DNA of 64,000 nucleotides from Dermatemys mawii (lineage: Eukaryota > Chordata > Testudines > Dermatemydidae): contig ML677385.1 in the NCBI GenBank assembly GCA_007922305.1, positions 8,334,336 through 8,398,335 on the forward strand, given 5' to 3'. The notes beneath the pieces are model-generated. The model was not told the origin of the DNA. It worked only from the letters and a program-made list of their open reading frames with translations, and searched no databases. The translations under genes were made by a program, and so were the position numbers. The number at the start of each line of letters is the position of its first letter. Position 1 is the stretch's first letter. Shown piece after piece: positions 56,461 to 64,000 of this stretch.

Positions 56461-58098
56461 TCCCAATTACTGTTCACCTCTATGTTCTTGACTACTTTTT
56501 TCAAAATTTGTTCCAAGACCTTGCATACAACTGAGGTCAAACTAACAGGTCAGTAGTTTCCTGGATCACATTTTTTGTCTTTTTTAAGAATAGGAGCTAT
56601 AGTAGCAATTCTCCAGTCATAGACTATGACTCCAAGTTTACAGATTAATTAAAAAACCTTGCTGTTGGAAATGCAATTTCATGTGCCAGTTCTTTTAATA
56701 TTCTAGGATAGAGATTATCCAGGCCCCCCAATTTAGTCCTATTAAGATGTTTACATTTTATTTCTGCCTTGGATGCGATAATTTCTATTTCCATATTCCC
56801 ATTGCCATTAGCCAACCTGCCACTATTTCTTAGCTCATCATTAGCCTCATTAAACCTGAGGCAAAATGTGTGTTTAGGTGTTGGGCCATACATAGATAAT
56901 ATTTAATCTCCACCCCATCCTCAGTGCTTAGAAGCCCCACTTTTTATTTTTACAGAACCTTTGACTATTTGTTTTAATTCCCTCTGCAAGATCCAACTCT
57001 GCTTGGCTTTTAGCAATTCTCACTTTATCTGTATGCTTTCTGACCCCCAAGAGGTAGCTTTCCTTGCTGATCCCTGCCATCTTTCATTACTTGTAGGCTT
57101 TCTGCTTTCTTGTAATCTGTTTTGATTATTTCCATTTGAGAAGCTTGCTCATCCAGCTCGGTTTGCAATCCTTCCCTACAATTTTTTTCCCCTTGCTTGG
57201 TATGTAGGCTTTACATAGCTTCTGCAGTTTTGACTTGAAGTAATTCCAAGTCTCCTCCACATTTAGACCCTTGAGATCTTCATTCCAGTACACTTCCCTA
57301 ACTAATTCCCTTTAATTTTTTTAAAGTTAGCTCTTAAGAAATCAATGACTTGTTGCAGATGTGTTTTTGTTTATTGTTCCCTTTAGCTTAAACTGAATTA
57401 GATCATGATCGCTCAAACCAAGGTTGTCCTCTATAACCAATTCTTTTATGAGGTCCTCAGTACTCACAAATAACAAATTTAAAATGGCATTACCTCTTGC
57501 TGGCTCAGCAACTATTTGGTGGAGAAATCGGTCAACTGTCGCAACCAGGAAAATCTACTATTATTAGTAGCACTTGCCCTCCAATCTATATCTGGAAAGT
57601 TTAAAGTTTCCCATAATCACACAATTCCCAGTAGTATATATTATATTTAAAAGGTCTCTATCTGTATCCAGATCAAATCCTGGTGGTCTGTTGCACAAAC
57701 CAAGCACTATATCTGGGGAACTTCTAGTAGGAATCTTCACCAAAGAGATTTTGGTCCAAACAGATTCTGCCTTATTCATTCCATCACTTCTAATTTTTTA
57801 CAGTCTACCTCATCATTAGTATACAGTGCTACTCCACCACCTTTGCCTTTACTTCTGTCTTTTCTGAACAGCACATCCTCCTTATAGCACCACTGCCTGA
57901 GCCTTCTGTTGATTATCATAATCTTATCTGTCCCTCATTCTTCTCCTCTAGAGGTAGGCAGAACCCCACTGAAGATCACTTGAGCCTCCAATTCCTTAAG
58001 TGTCTTCTCCAGCCTGGCATAGTCTCCTGTGATATGTTCCAGTGAAAATCTAGCTGTGTCATTTGTTCCCACGTGAAGGACAACCAGTGGTGATCCTT
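56461..58098 (-). pseudogene. CR1 LINE, 5' half (endonuclease and start of reverse transcriptase)
   Basis: Continuation of the same antisense CR1. Minus translation at 57564-57779 gives SPDIVLGLCNRPPGFDLDTD and CVIMGNF, part of the CR1 endonuclease. At 56645-56893 it gives LDNLYPRILKELAHEIAFP, the start of the reverse transcriptase. Compared with the CR1 layout, roughly the central reverse transcriptase is absent between this piece and 55976. A further internal gap lies near 57878. Inactive. Confidence 0.8.
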
Positions 58099-58109
58099 CA
58101 AGGAATGTC

Positions 58110-60165
58110 CCTGTAGTTGCTCCACTTCAGGTGTCTTGGCACCCTGCAGGCTTCTAATTGGAGATTTGTAGTAGCAATGCCATGCACTGCAGCAGTCTGA
58201 TGTCGCTCTGAGCGGTTACCCTGCATGCGCAGGCCACCGTACACCAGTTCCTTCTCTACCGCCTTTGTCTTCCGTCGGAATGACATCAGTGCCCTCACGG
58301 CTTTAGCTATTTCTATTATTTCAGTTCTTTCTCAGATAGTATGACAGAAGAGGCATAATAATGGGATTATTCCCGTTCTTCCTTTCTACATAGCCTTGCA
58401 GAGATGCCTGGTTCTCCAGGCTTCAAACACTTTCTCACTTTCAGCTTGGTTATAGCAGCCTCTGATGGCCATGCGCCTGGTGGGGAGACATATCTCAAAA
58501 GTGTCCCCCCCACAAAAAAATGACAGCTAGGACAAGGAAGGTTAGGGATCTCCAGTTGAAACTCCTAGTGATGAAGCAAGATTTGCCTCAGAAAAAGTGA
58601 TCTCCGACTGCAAAGTCTGCCCCGATATCGACGGCACTGGGAACGTCTGGTACTGAGACATCTCGCGGAGCTAAAGACCTGGTGTAGTCTAGCTCTCACT
58701 GCATGTACCAAAGCCAAGCCTCCTAGCTTTGCACCGGTGGAGCCGAAGAAAACCCAGACAATGGTGCCCCCTGCTGCACAAGTACAATGCAGCAAGCCTG
58801 CGGCACAGGCAGCCCTCTCTCTGATTTCCAGCCAGAGTCTGCCTCCATCCTCTGTACCATGTTTCCTGGTGCTGCAACAATTTATCAGACAGGCAGACCT
58901 CCTGATTACTTCAACTCTGGGGACTCCTCTTTTCAGCACCGATGGCACCCCAGCCAGACCTGGCACTGAGCCTGATTACTATCCTCTGCTGGCTCGATTC
59001 CTCCTGTTTCCAGCAATGAGGATGAGGAGACACATATGTAGACCCCTCTCCATTCCTCAACCAAACCTGGACATTCACAGCACCAAACATCTCTGGATGG
59101 AAGAGGCTGGCAGGCTCTGCAATGGGTGCCACCTTCCATTGCTCTTCCACCAAACTGGAATTACTGGGACCCACGGGCATTATACAGGGCACAGAATATC
59201 AGACCTCCCAACCCACCCAGGTCCAGAACAATGCAATCGCCTTTGCCACCTGCCGCAGCTTCCTCAGAAATGCCAGAGAAGGAAATAGATGAACCTTATA
59301 ATGCACCTGAGGGCGATACCCTCACACGTAGCCATAGCTCTTCTTCATCACCAGACAAAACAATAATGCCTCCACCACCCCCAGCGTCTGGAGATTATTT
59401 TAAATCCTTCCAGGATCTGTTTAAACAGGTAGCTGACTCCCTCAACATATCACTGGCAGAGCTATCAGAGAGACAGCATAAACTGAGAGATATACTCCAA
59501 GATTCTCCATCACCTGCACTACCCATTAATGCAGCCATTATAGACCCCACAAAATTGTCTGGTAGACACCAGCCACAGGTCCGCCTTCTTGAAAGAGATC
59601 TGACAAGAAGTACTATGCGCTGGCTAAGGGGACTGAGTCTTTCTTCACCTATCCTACCCCAAACTCACTGCTGGTAGAAGCGGTTTATCAAAGGGGGAAA
59701 CAACATCAGTCAAAAACTACCCCTTACAATAAGTCTAGATCTTTTCAGAAAGAAAGCTTACTCATTGGCTACCCTCCAATTCCTTACTAGCCAAATATAC
59801 ACGCAACATGTTATGTCAGATGGCAACCATTACTGAACAACTTCCAGAAGACAAAAAGGACAAATACAGGGCCAATATTTCAGAATGTTCCCTCATCGCC
59901 AGGACAGTCCTGAAGGCTTCTCTTGATTCTGCTGGCGGCACAGTCCATCACTACATCCATAGTCATGCATAGAGCTTCCTGACTCCATCTTTCCGGGTTT
60001 CCCAGGGAAGTGCAAGCAACCGTAGATGACCTACCTATTGAAGGCCAAAAATTGTTTGCCTAGAGCTCCGATGTCTCCATGCACACCTTGAAAGACTCCT
60101 GAGCAATATTAAAGACACTCAGAATCTAGATCTCTTCAAACAAAAAGAAACAGAGCAGATTCTAT
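58110..60165 (+). pseudogene. DIRS-like retrotransposon relic, 5' region and gag
   Basis: The plus strand starts with a GC-rich leader (ctgcatgcgcaggccaccgt), followed by a decayed gag-like ORF. The best stretch is 59380-59640 (DYFKSFQDLFKQVADSLNIS, then LAELSERQHKLRDILQ and LPINAAIIDPTKL). Later fragments near 59770-60110 fit the same protein (for example the part reading PGFPREVQATVDDLP in broken frames). I recognise this arrangement as the gag of tetrapod DIRS elements, which move with a tyrosine recombinase. The RT, RNase H and recombinase are absent, and the relic ends near 60165. Gypsy-type gag is the main alternative. Confidence 0.55.
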
Positions 60166-60184
60166 AATCAGTGATTCCAAATGG

Positions 60185-60240
60185 CCTCAGACACCCATAT
60201 AGGTCTGTAGTGTAGACCTGGCCAAAGTCTCGCCATACCC
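60185..60240. mobile_element. MITE end fragment
   Basis: Contains ggtctgtagtgtagacctgg, the terminus of the tgtctacact MITE group, without its partner. Confidence 0.4.
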
Positions 60241-60430
60241 TTGTATACTGGTAAAATAACTTCTTGTCCTGCTTAGAATAGTCCTTTTGTGGCAATATGG
60301 ATTCTTAATAGCTTTCTTTGCTGAATGGTGAGTTGTTCTTTGCTAGTAGTAACTTGAATCCCCAAGGCCATGCCATTCCAGCACATTATTTGAGCTGCAG
60401 AATAAGTTGCCAACTATAAAAACAAAGTTA

Positions 60431-60435
60431 GTGTG
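60431..60435. repeat. Target site duplication of solo LTR, left copy
   Basis: gtgtg, repeated at 61214-61218. The sequence is of low complexity, so the match is weaker evidence than the longer duplications. Confidence 0.55.
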
Positions 60436-61213
60436 TGTCATAAGTGTGAAGTAGCCTAGAATTAGTGTTTACCTGTAAGGGGTTAAGCTAAAGGTAACCT
60501 GAGAGGTGGACAACTGACCAATGAGAAATTCCTCAGGAGACAAAGGATTTTAAGTTTCAGTTTCTCTCTGGGTCTCTGTTCACCTCGGCTATGGGATGAA
60601 CACAGCTATGTCTTTCACTGTAACTATAAGATTCTATCAAGTACTGTAATCAGTAAGTTTACCTTTTTTTATCACTTGGAGGGTTCTCAGTGGTGAGTGT
60701 TGGCTGGGTGCTTCTTGATATTGTAAGCTTCAGCAGAGATATCAACTGTGGGAGAAAATTGCCTTGGGGAAGAGGTTTGGTTTCTGAATCCTTTTGTTGA
60801 TTATGGTAGATGCTGTTCTATTGATGGTTATAAGGGATTTATTCCTTTCTTTTTTTCTTTTATTAAAATCTTTCTTTTAAGAAGCTGACTGCTTGTTTTC
60901 CATTGTGTAAGATCCTGGTTTTGGATCAGGCACGTCTCGCAGGATCAGGCGAGGTTTGGGTTTTTTATTCTCTCAAGCTTTCCAGGGAAGGAAGAAGTTT
61001 GGGGGGTTAGTGGAAAGGGAAAGGAGGGTCCCAAACTACCCTAGACCTAGTTTGGTGGTGGCAGCGTACCAGGTCCAGATACAGAAGAATTTGTGTTCTG
61101 GGGGAAAACATTTTAACCCAAGCTGGTAAAATAGGCTTGGGGGGGGGGTTCTTTTTTCATGCGGGTCCCCACATCTGTACCCTAGAGTTCAGAGTGGGGA
61201 GGCAATCCTGACA
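60436..61213 (+). mobile_element. Solo LTR of an endogenous retrovirus
   Basis: 778 bp, begins tgtcataagtgtgaagtagc and ends aatcctgaca (TG...CA). The phrases acctgtaaggggttaagcta and tttattaaaatctttctttt are typical of a turtle retroviral LTR family; ATTAAA may be its polyadenylation signal. A 5-bp flanking duplication is present. No internal retroviral sequence adjoins, so it arose by recombination between LTRs. Confidence 0.75.
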
Positions 61214-61494
61214 GTGTGCGTTATTTGGGTTAGTGCCTCTATTTCGGTGTAACTGAAAGCTTTAGAGAGAGTTGTCAGTTATGACAGTAGGTGTGTTTGG
61301 AAGGGATCTAGCTCAGTTCAACAATTTGGTAGTATTTTGTACCCACATTGCACTACTATATATCACTACACACGATGCAGGGCAATGGAAAATCAGGCCA
61401 CTTGTGTTTTTTGTTATGTCTTGGTCATGGAACATAAACTGCAAGTGAAGACTGATAGTCCGTGATATTCTGTGAATGTCCATGTAAGCGGGCA
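61214..61494. other. No gene recognised
   Basis: Begins with the right copy of the LTR target duplication (61214-61218). Nothing else assigned. Confidence 0.4.
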
Positions 61495-62055
61495 GGGCCA
61501 TCCCTCCACATCCGCAGTCTAGAGAACTTTCCAAGCAAAGAAAGGGGGAATTAGTGGTACTCAGGGGGCCCTGGCCCTCAAGCAGGGTGGAATGTAAATT
61601 GTCAGGGCTCTGGCAGAGTTGTAGCACCAACCACAGTCTATGGGGCTCCGATCAGGGTGGGCACCAACCACAGTCTGTGGTGTTCAGGCTGGTTTCCCTG
61701 GGCTGCCTCCAGGGATTATCCTCAGTCTCCTCAGGATACACCACCAATGATAGCGGTAGCAGCTCCTTTGTGTCTAGAGGGGCAGAGCTCTCTGGAAGCT
61801 TGTGCAGGTCTTCGGGGCAGCAGCAGTTCTCCTTGGTGTCCTGCTTCAGCAGTGGGGAAGAAGTGTCTGTCTTCCTCGGTAGCGCCCTCCCACCTGAGTT
61901 GCTGGGCTGGCCTTTTACCCTTCCAATTCATGTCCCGTCCCTCTGCTTCTATTGTGCAGGGCAAGCCCACTAGTTCCATCCACCAGGCCTTTTGCAGTGA
62001 TCCCTTTGCGTCCGCCTCTGATGGAGGCCACGTCTCCTCATTACAGTCCAATTGA
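61495..62055 (-). repeat. GC-rich repeat-like block
   Basis: Abrupt GC-rich region with an internal near-duplicate phrase (caccaaccacagtctatggg and caccaaccacagtctgtggt, 61626 and 61661). Open frames on both strands lack domains. Perhaps an LTR or DNA-transposon fragment. Confidence 0.35.
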
Positions 62056-62325
62056 AAACAACAACAACACAGAACTGCTGTTTGGTGAAAGAGGCTCTTG
62101 AAGCACTAAAATTAATTGAAATAATGAGAATTAGGAGCCTATTCCTATGGTAGCGACCAACAGAGTTTTATACCCATCTGAAGCTAATTGCATAAGAAGA
62201 AATAGGATCAGGTTCTAGTATCCTTACTCATGTTGAAGTGCAACTTTATTGCACAAGTGGTCAAGCTGATTTCAATAGGACCCCTTGCGGAGAGTGGCAT
62301 TCTTCAACATGATTGAACTAATCCA

Positions 62326-62549
62326 AGGGTCTGTCTACACTGCACCTGGAAGCGAGCCTCCCAGCTCGGGTAGACAGACTGACACTAGCAGGGCTTGCAC
62401 TCATCCACTAATAATAGCAGTGTGAACACTATGGCTTGGCCTGGAGCATAGGCTCTCAAGCCCCCTTAAGCTAGAGAGCCTGGTCTCCAACCTGAGTCTG
62501 TCTACCTAGGTAGAGAGGCTTGCTCCCAACTATAGTGTAGACATTCCCT
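62326..62549. mobile_element. MITE, 224 bp
   Basis: Left terminus agggtctgtctacac and right terminus gtgtagacattccct are inverted copies with two mismatches over 15 bp. No coding capacity. Confidence 0.7.
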
Positions 62550-64000
62550 AAAAGTCTGGCTGGCCCTAGTAATGATTGGATTCTGTCATCCTCACTCAGA
62601 GGTTAGTCAGAGAGTAGTCCTGTGATCAAGGGTGACACAGTCTGCCCCTTTCAGAAACTCTTAATCATAATAAAAGTTTGATTTCTATATGTCCCAGCAC
62701 ATGGAAAATGGCAATAACAATCAGATCACTAGATGATATGAAAGCTATAATGCTCAGAGCTGACTAATCTGCCATCAGTTGTCTGCTTGTCAAAAGGAGA
62801 AGTAAAGGTTTTCTGATAGGGATACCTTCTACACAAGTTGATGACTTCACCTCTTTCATGTGAACAAAACTGAAATTCTTGAATGCGGATATTTTGACAA
62901 AATAGACTGACGCCGTCTCTCTAAAGTTAATCTATCTGGTATACAATAAAAGAACTTTTTGATACAGCAACAGGCAGCCTGAGTCATGAGTCCTATTTCA
63001 CTGCAAGCTTGGCAGAAATCCCAGTTATAAATGAGCATCGGAGAATAATAAAAGATAGTTAAAGCATTTAGTGTGCGAGAGAAAATGACACAGCTCCCAA
63101 AGTAATTTTTTAAGTTTTGGTTTAACTAATTATTAAAAATTCTGTTGCTTTGGGAGATTTGTTTCTGTTGCTGTGAAGGTTTCTTATTAACTAAAATGAG
63201 TGTATTCTTGCAGATGAATAGAACCAAAGAAATGCTGTTCCATAGAAAAATTGTTTAGGTCCAATATCTTTTTCAGTGTTTCAGTGCTGGTGCTCTTAAG
63301 AGTAGGTGTTTTATTTACCCCTTATGTCCCAGACTAATCAAGTCAGATAACATTCTGCCTAGAGCTTAAATGGGATACATTTTTGCCTATAAATTCCCCA
63401 TCAGTTTCAAATAAACCGCTGCAATTGTCTTCACCTCTTATCCTTAAATATGGCTTGTTATGCCGTTAATGAGATGTTGCATTCTACTTCCAGAGATGGC
63501 TGCATTTCAGTGGTTGGTAAAGTATCCCTTGTATATCCCTTACTATACTAGGCTGTTGTGAGGTTTTTAATTAGTTAATGCCTATAACACATGTTGAGAT
63601 CCGGAAGTGCAAAGTAGTATTTATTTTTATTTATAAAGTGGCTAAAATATGATCATTATCATGGATAGGTCAGCATTTTCAGTCTGGAGAGAGCATTCTA
63701 ACATTGTGTGAAGGTGCAGAGCAGCAGAAAGAAGCTGTGGAAGTGGAGAAAGCTGCGTGACCCAGAAAACTCTCTCACTCTGAATGGGTACCAGCAGCTG
63801 TGGGCAAAGCAGTTGGTGGCTCCTTGAACCTCACCTGTCGTACTCCTGATTCCACAGTCACCCCTGATACAGTCAATTGCTGGAGCGACTCACATGTTGC
63901 AGCCTCTGGCACTATCTCACCAGCCCAAGTTTCTCTTTAGTCCTGTGGGCAACCGGTTCAGCAGCAAAAGCACATGCAGCCCCCCTTCAAGCCCCACTTC
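62550..64000. other. No gene recognised
   Basis: AT-rich. Nothing assigned to the end of the window. Confidence 0.4.

Noticed and set aside
58565..59288. Opposing long frames around the DIRS relic
   Set aside because: The minus-strand frames are shadows of the gag region on the plus strand.

Overview
The window looks like nuclear DNA from a turtle. It has no bacterial-style gene order, no CRISPR and no recognisable cellular gene. The turtle call rests on a tRNA-derived SINE at 12938-13142 that I recognise as the turtle type, CR1 LINEs, amniote MIR elements, and hAT, Harbinger, Penelope and DIRS families in the combination typical of turtles. The species cannot be told. Everything protein-coding that I can name belongs to a mobile element. 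The rest looks like intergenic or intronic AT-rich DNA.

Layout. 0.4-2.9 kb: an old CR1 LINE abuts a decayed PIF/Harbinger transposase. 4.1-8.3 kb: a young endogenous retrovirus on the minus strand, with two 298-bp LTRs differing at 3 sites, a 6-bp target duplication, a tRNA-Trp primer site, a betaretrovirus-like matrix fragment fused by a large deletion to the end of pol, a frameshifted integrase, and an open alpharetrovirus-type env. 8.4-26 kb: MITEs, MIRs, a hAT element with an 8-bp target duplication and a nested SINE, and two GC-rich hAT copies. 26.3-28.7 kb: a Penelope-like element (reverse transcriptase plus GIY-YIG endonuclease) arranged as a large palindrome with both 3' tails facing outward and a 10-bp target duplication. 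31.9-54.7 kb: mostly unannotated, with a Harbinger-like MITE, hAT MITEs and, at 46.8-47.2 kb, a second and smaller Penelope palindrome with a 13-bp target duplication. 55-58 kb: an antisense CR1 split by a third, older Penelope tail that begins with a short foldback. 58.1-60.2 kb: a decayed DIRS-like gag region. 60.4-61.2 kb: a solo LTR with a 5-bp target duplication. 62.3 kb: a MITE.

Main points of interest. (1) Two independent Penelope insertions, and possibly a third, share a tail-out palindromic architecture. In the two clear cases the same-side arm is longer, which suggests a regular integration mechanism rather than an accident. (2) The retrovirus is recent, mosaic and internally deleted yet keeps an open env, and it carries a diverged tandem duplication across env end, polypurine tract and U3 edge. 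(3) The Penelope tail contains a hammerhead-ribozyme-like core.
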